From the NCBI RefSeq assembly GCF_041642155.1, contig NZ_JBEPWZ010000179.1, forward strand, positions 1-6,006: a DNA stretch of 6,006 nt, given 5' to 3'. The stretch is from Fodinibius sp041642155 (GTDB lineage Bacteria; Bacteroidota; Rhodothermia; Balneolales; Balneolaceae). The translations under genes were made by a program, and so were the position numbers. Within the stretch, counting starts at the first letter, position 1, and every line of letters begins with the position of its first letter. The notes under the pieces were generated by a model that saw only the letters and a program-made list of their open reading frames with translations, was not told the origin of the DNA and did no database searches. Positions 1 through 6,006 of this stretch are shown here, in pieces.

Positions 1-1247
1 ATTTCAGGGAGCCGTATATGGATCTGCCGGATCCCGATTCCTTCGGTCTCCGTGATTACACGCCCAAACTGAGCCTCGACTATATCGGCGCCAGCGGGGG
101 ACTCGGTGTTTCAAACCAGTTGGGGGCGGGTGCGGCCGGCGGCATTACCATGCGGTTCAGTGATATGCTTAACCAGCACCGGCTGATAACCAGCATCAGG
201 GCACAGGGGAGACTGAAGGATATCGGGGGACAGGTGGCTTATCTGAATCAGGATCACCGCTTTATTTACGGGGCCTCTGTCAGTCACATGCCATACCGGA
301 CCACTGCAGCGGGCGTTACGGAGGATACCCTGTCGGTCGACGGGGAGGAAGCGGTCCTGCCGGTCGTGGAGCGACTCAACCGGAGAACCTTCCAGGATCG
401 TATTTCATTGCTGGGAATGTACCCGTTTTCCAGCACGCAGCGGATGGAGTTTTCCACCGGGTGGTCCCATATCTGGTACGACCTTGAACTGCGGAGAACA
501 TTCTATAATCAACTGGGTCAGCCGATCGACCGGACGAAGGAAAGCCTGGACACCCCGTCCCCCCTGAATCTCTATAGTGCTTCTACGGCCTATGTGGAGG
601 ATAATTCGATCAGTGCTTTTACCGGACCCGTACGCGGACACCGGCTTCGGCTGGAGCTCACGCCGACCACCGGCTCGTTCAGCTTCCTGAACGCACTCGC
701 CGATTATCGCCGCTATTTTTATATGCGTCCCTTTACTTTTGCCGTCCGGGGACTTCATACCGGCCGCTACCTGCAGGGGACGAAAGCCGAAGAGGAGCTG
801 TCCCCTAATTTTGTCGGCTATAAGACGCTCATCCGTGGCTATAACTACGGATCCTTCAGTCCGGAAGAGTGCGGGCAAAGCCGGCAGGAGGGGTGTGCCG
901 TCATAGAACGGCTGTATGGCAGCCGAATAGCGGTAGCAAACATGGAGTTCAGAATACCGCTGTTGGGTGCTGAAGAGCTGGCGCTGTTCCGCTCGCGTAC
1001 CGTCCCTACCACTATTGCGCCGTTTTTTGATGCTGGCTACGCCTGGAACCAGGATCATCCGTTCAGCTTCCGGGATCTGAAATGGAGCTCCGGGGAGACC
1101 GGCGAACGGGTCCCGGTATTCAGTACGGGTCTGAGTGCCCGGGTGAACATACTGGGTTATATTGTAGCCGAACTGTATTACGCTATCCCTTTTCAGCGGC
1201 CCGACCAACCCGGCTACGTAGGATTTTCAATTTCTCCGGGCTGGTAG
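1..1247 (+). CDS. C-terminal outer-membrane beta-barrel of a probable TolB/WD40-propeller-type protein (5' partial)
   Basis: The reading frame is open from the left edge (first full codon at position 3) to a TAG at 1245-1247. The ATG at 18 is only the first in-frame Met seen and is probably internal. About 415 residues are visible. They alternate polar and aromatic/hydrophobic stretches, as in transmembrane beta-strands, and end in an aromatic residue (SISPGW), typical of outer-membrane barrels. An LIRGYNYGSF segment at nt 828-857 resembles the RGY motif of Omp85/bacterial surface antigen barrels. The visible start (LDYIGASGGLGVSNQ, then GGITMRFSDML) matches my recollection of the barrel that follows a WD40-like/TolB propeller in large secreted Bacteroidota and Gemmatimonadota proteins, so the missing N-terminus is probably a propeller, perhaps with a peptidase-like domain. 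This is recognition from memory, not a search. The only two cysteines (codons 870 and 894) lie close together after the RGY strand. Function is unknown. No link to the downstream sus genes is evident. Confidence 0.72.
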   Translation, partial: FREPYMDLPDPDSFGLRDYTPKLSLDYIGASGGLGVSNQLGAGAAGGITMRFSDMLNQHRLITSIRAQGRLKDIGGQVAYLNQDHRFIYGASVSHMPYRTTAAGVTEDTLSVDGEEAVLPVVERLNRRTFQDRISLLGMYPFSSTQRMEFSTGWSHIWYDLELRRTFYNQLGQPIDRTKESLDTPSPLNLYSASTAYVEDNSISAFTGPVRGHRLRLELTPTTGSFSFLNALADYRRYFYMRPFTFAVRGLHTGRYLQGTKAEEELSPNFVGYKTLIRGYNYGSFSPEECGQSRQEGCAVIERLYGSRIAVANMEFRIPLLGAEELALFRSRTVPTTIAPFFDAGYAWNQDHPFSFRDLKWSSGETGERVPVFSTGLSARVNILGYIVAELYYAIPFQRPDQPGYVGFSISPGW

Positions 1248-1280
1248 CGGGTCTCCGGAATGGCAGCGAAGAAGCACGGG

Positions 1281-1414
1281 CGGCGGCATCACCATGGGTT
1301 CAGTGATATGCTTAATCAACACTGGCTGATAACCAGCATCAAGGCACAGGAATGGCTGATGGATAGCGGGGGGCCAGGGGGACTTCCCCGGATCAGGGTG
1401 ACCTCCGGGCCTCT
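1281..1414 (+). pseudogene. Decayed partial duplicate of the upstream barrel gene (137-278)
   Basis: This stretch repeats an internal part of the upstream barrel gene. Positions 1281-1350 align to 137-207 with 65 identical columns of 71: five substitutions and one deleted base. Similarity then weakens, but short shared blocks continue to 1414 (GGATCA at 1390 against 251; GGGCCTCT at 1407 against 271). The deleted base, opposite C153 of the intact gene, shifts the frame: GGIT-M is read in one frame and FSDMLNQHWLITSIKAQ in the next. Four of the five substitutions are C-to-T or G-to-A relative to the intact gene. The fragment has neither the start nor the end of the barrel domain and begins 33 bases after the intact gene's stop. 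An ORF can be drawn from an ATG at 1260 to a stop at 1452-1454, but it has no clear ribosome binding site and only repeats this relic, so I do not call it a gene. It is most likely the remnant of a tandem paralogue or partial duplication. Confidence 0.75.
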
Positions 1415-1576
1415 AATTGCTTTGTTTTATAAAACCTGGCAGCGTAGTATTTAGAAACGCATACAACTTTATTTACTTTCTTAAAAAATAATTTGCTAAT
1501 AAAATAGATCTTTTTTAGACTGAAATAGATACGATAAACAACAGGGATATTGCAGTAAATTAGAAGGGTTACTCAG

Positions 1577-1631
1577 AAGTAAAAGGGATACAAGCTTTCC
1601 AAAGTAAAAGGGATACATGGAAGCTTTCCAA
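1577..1631. repeat. Tandem direct repeat, two units, second unit with a 4-base insertion
   Basis: Unit one (1577-1602) is AAGTAAAAGGGATAC followed by AAGCTTTCCAA. Unit two (1602-1631, sharing one base) repeats both blocks exactly, with ATGG inserted between them. The insertion creates TGGAAGCTTTCCA (1618-1630), a perfect inverted repeat with 5-base arms (TGGAA/TTCCA) and a 3-base centre. Unit one lacks the left arm. Upstream of a nutrient-uptake operon, such a repeat could be a regulator-binding element. It could also be the end of a lost insertion sequence, since some IS families carry repeated binding sites at their ends. No transposase, opposite end or target duplication is visible. Confidence 0.7.
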
Positions 1632-1676
1632 GTCGTGTTTTAAATACCTTTACCCGCCTTGTTTTTATTACTGCTA

Positions 1677-1694
1677 TGCTTAATCGGTTAAGCA
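1677..1694. promoter_or_regulatory. 18-bp near-perfect palindrome, candidate LacI-family operator
   Basis: TGCTTAATCGGTTAAGCA has dyad symmetry about a central CG: eight of nine symmetric pairs match, and the only mismatch is T1684 against G1687. Even-length palindromes of about 14-20 bp centred on CG are typical of LacI-family operators, which control many sugar-uptake loci. The site lies 55 bases before the SusC start codon, where a repressor could block the promoter or early transcription. The same bases could form a 7-bp RNA stem with a TCGG loop, but no T-run follows it, so it does not look like an intrinsic terminator. The regulator is not in the window, so the LacI assignment is inferred from symmetry and position alone. 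Confidence 0.4.
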
Positions 1695-1736
1695 CGAGAT
1701 GGTCGTTGATTAAAATAACCAATAGCTTTAAAATAT

Positions 1737-1742
1737 AGAGGA
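1737..1742 (+). promoter_or_regulatory. Ribosome binding site of susC
   Basis: AGAGGA is a recognisable, imperfect Shine-Dalgarno sequence, seven bases before the ATG at 1750. Together with the signal peptide that begins directly at that ATG, it supports this start. Confidence 0.5.
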
Positions 1743-1749
1743 TGGTTGT

Positions 1750-4700
1750 ATGGGAAAATCAATTCAATCGTTAACGCTATTCGTAAGTTTTCTGCTCACT
1801 CTTTTTTTAGGTACTGCTGTGTCGGTACAGGCCCAGGAGATCGGCGGGACCGTTACAGATGCCAATTCGGGTGAGACACTGCCCGGCGTGAATGTCATCA
1901 TAAAAGGTACGAGTACGGGAACTTCCACCAATGCGGAGGGTAATTTCAGTCTTGAGGTGTCCTCCCTGCAGGATACGTTAATGGTCTCTTTCGTAGGGTA
2001 TCAGACCCAGGAAGTACCCATTAACGGGCGCAGTGAAGTCGATATCGAACTGGTTTCCGAAGCCATAATGGGTGAAGAGATGGTGGTTGTGGGTTATGGA
2101 ACCCAGGAGAAGGTGAATCTTACGGGCTCGGTATCAAACGTTACCAGCGAGAGACTGGAAAGCCGTTCCATTGCCAACACGGGAGAGGGACTCCAGGGCG
2201 TTATTCCCAACCTGAATGTAACGGTTCCCAATGGGGATCCCGCTGAGAGCCCGAGCTTTAATATCCGGGGATTTGAATCCATTAATGGCGGGTCCCCGCT
2301 GATTCTGGTGGACGGCGTGCCCATGGATATCAACCGGATCAATCCCAATGACATCGAGAGTATAAGCGTGCTGAAGGACGCCGCCGCTTCCGCTGTCTAC
2401 GGGGCCAGGGCCGCTTTCGGGGTTGTGCTGGTGGAAACGAAAAGCGGGCAGAATACGGGTAAGGTGAATGTCTCGCTGAATACCCAGTGGTCGATGGCGA
2501 AACCGATATTCAATATGAATCCGGTTACCAATCCCCATGATTTTGTTCAGGCCCGCAACAGAGCGAATATCCGGACGAGCGGGGTGCCAAGTTACGATGA
2601 AGCCTATGTGGAAGGGACCAGGCAGTGGGTGGAGAATCCCTCGAAAGAGAATGCCTGGGACGTGGTTGACGGGGAACTCCGGTTCTACGGTTTCAATGAT
2701 TATCACAACCGGATGATGACTGACTTTGCACCGACCCAGCAGCACGATTTGAGCATTTCGGGAGGATCCGAGAATTCGACCTATTACGTCTCACTGGGCC
2801 ACCTGAACAAAGACGGCTACCTGAAACCCGGGAATAATGAAAATTTCAAACGCTATAACATACTGGTGCAGGCTGATTTCGATGTGACGGATTGGCTGCG
2901 GCTGGAAGAAAAGGTGCAATACAATTCCGAACTTAGCGACAAGCCCCATTTTTACAACTGGGATGTGAATATCAATACCCTGGCCAGGGTAAATCCCATA
3001 ATGCCTGTACAGTTCCCGGACCTGGATCACTACCTGGAACCCGGCGACCGCGAGCAGTATGAGCAATACGTCGGCATGTATTTCGGGGGCACCAACTTCT
3101 TCCCGTACCTGCTGAACGGGGGACGTACGACGTATACCAACCACGATACCTGGCTTACCCAGGGCGTTACCCTGACACCGCTGGAAAACCTGACTATCCG
3201 ATCTGATTTCTCCTATAATATTTACAATCGCGATTATCGGGACGTGGCAAGCAAAATTGATATTGTCTCTACGGACCTTACGGATCCGAACCCCGTAAGC
3301 AACGGGTTCAGCGGTGACGACTGGATTCGGGAAGATGGCGATTCCAATAAGGGGTATGTATTTAACGTATATGCAGAGTACAACATGGACCAATTTTCGA
3401 ATCATAATGTAACGGCCATGGTGGGATTCAACCAGGAATGGACCCAGAACAAGTACGTCGGTTCCCAGGCCCGCTCTCTCATAACTCCCGCGATTACGGA
3501 TGTGAATGCCACGGTGGGTACCCAGCAGACCTTCGGTAGCAGTTCGCATGTTGCGCTGAGAGGGGCTTTTTACCGGCTGAATTATAACTATAAGGAGAAA
3601 TACCTCATTGAGAGCAACGGCCGCTATGACGGTACCTCGCGGTTTCCTGAAGACGACCGGTTTGGCTTCTTTCCTTCGGTGTCAGTAGGCTGGAGGATTT
3701 CAAATGAGGGTTTTATGTCCGGCACCGAAGACGTTATGGACAACCTGAAAATACGGGCTTCCTACGGTGAGCTGGGGAACCAGTCGTTAGGAAGTAACTA
3801 TTACCCCTATATCCCTACCATGGGTATCGGTCAGTCTCCCTATATCATGTCTGACGGACAGATCCCTTACGTATCCGCCCCGGGACTGGTGAGCCCCACG
3901 CTGACCTGGGAGACGGTCGTTTCTCAAAATATCGGTCTGGATTTCACCATGTTTGACGAGCGGCTCGAAGCTTCATTTGACCTGTATACCCGGGAGACGA
4001 AAGACATGCTGATGGATGTGGAATACCCGAGTATCCTGGGTACCGATGCCCCGCAATCCAATGCCGCCGATTTAAAGACCTCCGGCTGGGAATTGGAATT
4101 GACCTGGCGCAATGCAGTCAGCCCTGATTTTAATTACGATATTACCCTGGCCCTGTCCGACTGGACCTCAGAGATCACAAAATATGAAAATCCGTCGGGT
4201 GCGCTTTCGGAATATTATGTGGGACAAAAAATCGGGGAAATATGGGGCTATGAAACCGTCGGTATTTTCCAGGACGAATCGGAGGTGGAGAGTGCCCCCG
4301 ATCAATTCAATATTGGAGCTAACTGGCGGCCCGGAGACATACAATATGCCGATTTAAACGGGGACGGGCAGATCAGTCCGGGCAGTAACACTTTGGACGA
4401 TCCCGGTGACCGCAAAGTGATTGGGAATAGTACCCCAAGGGGAAGTTTTGGGATCAACACGGGTATCAGGTATAAAAATTTCAGGCTGGTAACCTTCTTC
4501 CAGGGCGTCATGAAAAAAGACTACTGGCCCTCGTCCGGTAACTGGACCTGGTTCTTTCCGTTTAATGCCGGTCATGTGGAAGAATATTTTATCACCGACA
4601 CATGGAGTGAAGATAACCGGGACGCCTATTTCCCCGCTCCCCATATTTCAACCAACGACAAGAAGAATGTGCAGGTGCAGTCCCGCTACCTGCAAAATGC

Positions 4701-4944
4701 CGGGTACATCAGGCTGAAGAACATACGGCTGAGTTACACGCTGCCCTATGACCTCATGGAAAGGCTCGGGATAGCCAACGCTCAAATCTTTTTTACCGGG
4801 ATGAACCTGTGGGAGTATTCTCCGATACGCGACCCCCTGGATCCCGAGACGCTGCAGGGAGGCATCGGCGGTTATGGTGGAAACGGGGCTATTGAATACC
4901 CCATGCAGCGTATCTTCACCCTCGGCGCACAAATCTCGTTATAA
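1750..4944 (+). CDS. SusC/RagA-family TonB-linked outer-membrane transporter
   Basis: This complete 1064-residue protein, usual in length for SusC, imports a substrate captured by its SusD partner, using energy from TonB-ExbBD. Domains in order: a signal peptide (residues 1-28, hydrophobic core LTLFVSFLLTLFLG, likely cleavage VQA|QE); a carboxypeptidase-D-like regulatory domain (about 31-101, GTVTDANSGETLPGVNVII through VSFVGYQTQEV); a TonB box region (109-119, EEMVVVGYGTQ); a plug (about 122-232, with LILVDGVPMD and VLKDAAASAVYGARA); and a barrel from about 234 to the end. Family signatures in the barrel are RYDGTSRF from residue 625, the calcium-loop-like DLNGDGQIS at 868-876, and YIRLKNIRLSYTLP from 986. 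There is no N-terminal STN domain, so direct signalling to an anti-sigma factor is unlikely. The protein contains no cysteine. susD follows after 17 bases, so the two are almost certainly co-transcribed. The family call is firm. The substrate is unknown, most likely a glycan, though some SusC/D pairs take up peptides or other nutrients. No frameshift is seen. Confidence 0.97.
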   Translation: MGKSIQSLTLFVSFLLTLFLGTAVSVQAQEIGGTVTDANSGETLPGVNVIIKGTSTGTSTNAEGNFSLEVSSLQDTLMVSFVGYQTQEVPINGRSEVDIELVSEAIMGEEMVVVGYGTQEKVNLTGSVSNVTSERLESRSIANTGEGLQGVIPNLNVTVPNGDPAESPSFNIRGFESINGGSPLILVDGVPMDINRINPNDIESISVLKDAAASAVYGARAAFGVVLVETKSGQNTGKVNVSLNTQWSMAKPIFNMNPVTNPHDFVQARNRANIRTSGVPSYDEAYVEGTRQWVENPSKENAWDVVDGELRFYGFNDYHNRMMTDFAPTQQHDLSISGGSENSTYYVSLGHLNKDGYLKPGNNENFKRYNILVQADFDVTDWLRLEEKVQYNSELSDKPHFYNWDVNINTLARVNPIMPVQFPDLDHYLEPGDREQYEQYVGMYFGGTNFFPYLLNGGRTTYTNHDTWLTQGVTLTPLENLTIRSDFSYNIYNRDYRDVASKIDIVSTDLTDPNPVSNGFSGDDWIREDGDSNKGYVFNVYAEYNMDQFSNHNVTAMVGFNQEWTQNKYVGSQARSLITPAITDVNATVGTQQTFGSSSHVALRGAFYRLNYNYKEKYLIESNGRYDGTSRFPEDDRFGFFPSVSVGWRISNEGFMSGTEDVMDNLKIRASYGELGNQSLGSNYYPYIPTMGIGQSPYIMSDGQIPYVSAPGLVSPTLTWETVVSQNIGLDFTMFDERLEASFDLYTRETKDMLMDVEYPSILGTDAPQSNAADLKTSGWELELTWRNAVSPDFNYDITLALSDWTSEITKYENPSGALSEYYVGQKIGEIWGYETVGIFQDESEVESAPDQFNIGANWRPGDIQYADLNGDGQISPGSNTLDDPGDRKVIGNSTPRGSFGINTGIRYKNFRLVTFFQGVMKKDYWPSSGNWTWFFPFNAGHVEEYFITDTWSEDNRDAYFPAPHISTNDKKNVQVQSRYLQNAGYIRLKNIRLSYTLPYDLMERLGIANAQIFFTGMNLWEYSPIRDPLDPETLQGGIGGYGGNGAIEYPMQRIFTLGAQISL

Positions 4945-4961
4945 TTTAAAAAAGACTTGAT

Positions 4962-6006
4962 ATGAAAACTTATAGAATAACATTCAGTGTACTTTTTGTC
5001 GCGATCTTTCTTGTCAATGGTTGCAATGACGATTTTCTTACCAGAACGCCGTTGGATGAAGTCAGCAGCGAAACTTACTGGAATACGGAAAACGATTTGA
5101 GGGTATATAATAACAGCCTGTATGACCGGGCGAGAGATGATAATGACATCCCTATTTTGCAGGGGCATCACAACGGATTCGGAAGCCATCAATTCAGTAT
5201 CTGGTTCCAGGATGAATTCGCAGATAATATGGCTCCAGTGCATGAGCGGCACAGTCGTTTTCAACAGGTCCGGGCCGGCAAACATAATGTGCCTTCTGGT
5301 CCGGAGTGGTTCGGCTATAAAGGCTGGGATTTCATCCGGTCCATCAATGTGGGACTTGAAAATTACGGCAATGCAGACATCGCCCAGGAGGTAATAGATC
5401 AATACGCCGCCGAAGCCCGGCTGTTCCGGGGATGGTTTTATGCCGAAAAAGTACAAAAGTTCGGGGATGTCCCCTGGGTGGATCAACCGTTGAATATTGA
5501 TTCGGAAGAATTATATGCTTCGCGTACTCCCCGGGAGGAGGTGATGAATAACGTGCTTGAGGATCTGAACTTTTCCGCGGAGCATCTCCCGGACGACTGG
5601 GGAGACGGCAATGCCCCCGGCAGGCTGAACCGGTGGGCTGCCTTGCTGGTAAAATCACGGGTGGCCCTGTTCGAGGGAACCTGGCAAAAATATCACGGGG
5701 GATCCAATGCCGATATGTGGCTCCAGGAAGCTGCCGCTGCAGCAAAAGAAGTGATGGATGACGGACCCTATTCGCTGTATAATACGGGGGATCCTGAAAA
5801 TGATTATAATGCCTACCACCGGGTGCTCGATCTCAGCGGAAACCCGGAGGTCATGTACTGGCGAAAATACCAGCTGGGCGTATTTACCAACCACGTGCAG
5901 TCCTATTTCAGTTATACCGGGGGGGTAACCAAAAGCATGGTCGAGGATTATTTATGCACGGACGGGCAGCCCATTACGGTGTCGAATCTGTACCAGGGGG
6001 ATAACG
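4962..6006 (+). CDS. SusD/RagB-family surface nutrient-binding lipoprotein (3' partial)
   Basis: The frame is open from the ATG at 4962 to the window edge without a stop, giving 348 codons, about two thirds of the usual 500-600-residue SusD. It starts 17 bases after the susC stop in an A-rich spacer with no strong Shine-Dalgarno, as is common in Bacteroidota. A short lipoprotein signal ends in LVNGC, with the lipidated cysteine at residue 21. CNDDF follows, and the acidic residues just after the cysteine fit the Bacteroidota surface-export signal, so the protein should face outward. NDLRVYNNSLYD (about 48-59) belongs to the conserved N-terminal region. The segment from AEARLFRGWFY to KFGDVPW (151-172) is the hallmark TPR-like stretch that contacts SusC. 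CTDGQPI at 332-338 is the conserved family motif, commonly seen as C-x-DG-x-PI. The protein acts as the lid over the SusC barrel and binds the substrate. The C-terminal part, which often shapes the ligand site, lies outside the window, so specificity cannot be judged. Confidence 0.95.
   Translation, partial: MKTYRITFSVLFVAIFLVNGCNDDFLTRTPLDEVSSETYWNTENDLRVYNNSLYDRARDDNDIPILQGHHNGFGSHQFSIWFQDEFADNMAPVHERHSRFQQVRAGKHNVPSGPEWFGYKGWDFIRSINVGLENYGNADIAQEVIDQYAAEARLFRGWFYAEKVQKFGDVPWVDQPLNIDSEELYASRTPREEVMNNVLEDLNFSAEHLPDDWGDGNAPGRLNRWAALLVKSRVALFEGTWQKYHGGSNADMWLQEAAAAAKEVMDDGPYSLYNTGDPENDYNAYHRVLDLSGNPEVMYWRKYQLGVFTNHVQSYFSYTGGVTKSMVEDYLCTDGQPITVSNLYQGDN

Larger units (their letters stand above)
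1415..1749. other. AT-rich intergenic region and 5' leader of the susCD operon
   Basis: Between the end of the relic and the SusC start codon the sequence becomes clearly AT-rich, with runs such as TTAAAAAATAA near 1481 and TTTTTT near 1511. No convincing ORF, tRNA or stable long hairpin is seen on either strand. It contains the tandem repeat at 1577-1631, the palindrome at 1677-1694 and the ribosome binding site at 1737-1742, annotated separately. The operon promoter must lie here or further upstream. Two weak matches to the Bacteroidota -7 box TAnnTTTG exist (TACCTTTA at 1645-1652 and TAGCTTTA at 1723-1730), but neither has a good upstream TTTG partner at the expected spacing. Confidence 0.7.

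Noticed and set aside
405..1208. Long antisense ORF opposite the barrel gene
   Set aside because: It is the mirror of a well-supported barrel coding frame. Its translation is rich in Arg, Gly and Pro with no domain or signal.
1260..1454. Small ORF of 64 codons behind the barrel gene
   Set aside because: Its N-terminal half is a frameshifted copy of the upstream gene (1281-1414). It has no clear ribosome binding site and no independent coding character.
1500..1517. AT-rich palindrome TAAAATAGATCTTTTTTA as a terminator of the barrel gene
   Set aside because: The stem has an internal mismatch and only a short AGATCT core with little GC, too weak for an intrinsic terminator and 250 bases past the stop codon.
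1645..1730. Bacteroidota -7 promoter boxes (TACCTTTA at 1645-1652; TAGCTTTA at 1723-1730)
   Set aside because: Each lacks the final G of TAnnTTTG, and neither has a convincing TTTG element at the usual upstream spacing in this AT-rich DNA, so I do not assign a promoter.
2134..3549. Antisense ORFs opposite susC (2134-2745 and 2791-3549)
   Set aside because: They lie wholly inside a SusC frame supported by many family motifs and show no recognisable protein features.
4945..4961. Possible terminator or separate promoter between susC and susD
   Set aside because: The gap is only 17 bases and A/T-rich, with no hairpin or promoter element. Co-transcription is the simpler reading.
4872..5745. Antisense ORFs across the end of susC and in susD (4872-5486 and 5344-5745)
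   Set aside because: The + strand frame from 4962 encodes an unmistakable SusD lipoprotein, so these are shadows of it.

Overview
The window looks like chromosomal DNA of a Bacteroidota-type bacterium. The evidence is a SusC/SusD pair in its classic order, a SusD lipoprotein with an acidic surface-export signal, weak Shine-Dalgarno sequences, and a C-terminal outer-membrane barrel of the kind fused to TolB/WD40-like propellers. The roughly balanced base composition and the flavour of the SusC N-terminus suggest the Rhodothermota/Balneolota side rather than gut Bacteroides. That placement is an inference from protein style, not from a search.

Layout, all on the + strand. (1) Positions 1-1247 are the 3' end of a gene for an outer-membrane beta-barrel protein, whose start lies outside the window. 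(2) Positions 1281-1414 hold a frameshifted, truncated second copy of an internal piece of that gene, only 33 bases after its stop codon. (3) Positions 1415-1749 are AT-rich non-coding DNA. They contain a tandem direct repeat (1577-1631), an 18-bp near-perfect palindrome with a central CG (1677-1694), and a purine-rich ribosome binding site. (4) Positions 1750-4944 are a complete SusC-type TonB-dependent transporter gene. (5) From 4962 to the window end is a SusD-type surface lipoprotein gene, 17 bases after susC and cut by the window edge.

SusC and SusD homologues form one machine. The SusC barrel sits in the outer membrane and is energised through TonB, and the SusD lipoprotein acts as a hinged lid that captures an oligosaccharide or similar nutrient. 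The two genes are almost certainly one operon. The substrate cannot be read from this window because no enzyme or regulator gene of the locus is included. The SusC lacks the N-terminal STN signalling domain, which argues against FecI/FecR-type sigma control. Instead, the palindrome upstream resembles a LacI-family operator, a testable idea about its regulation.

The coding content is ordinary, and I see no undescribed system. The most useful non-routine signals are the decayed gene fragment, the palindrome and the tandem repeat, all between the two loci.
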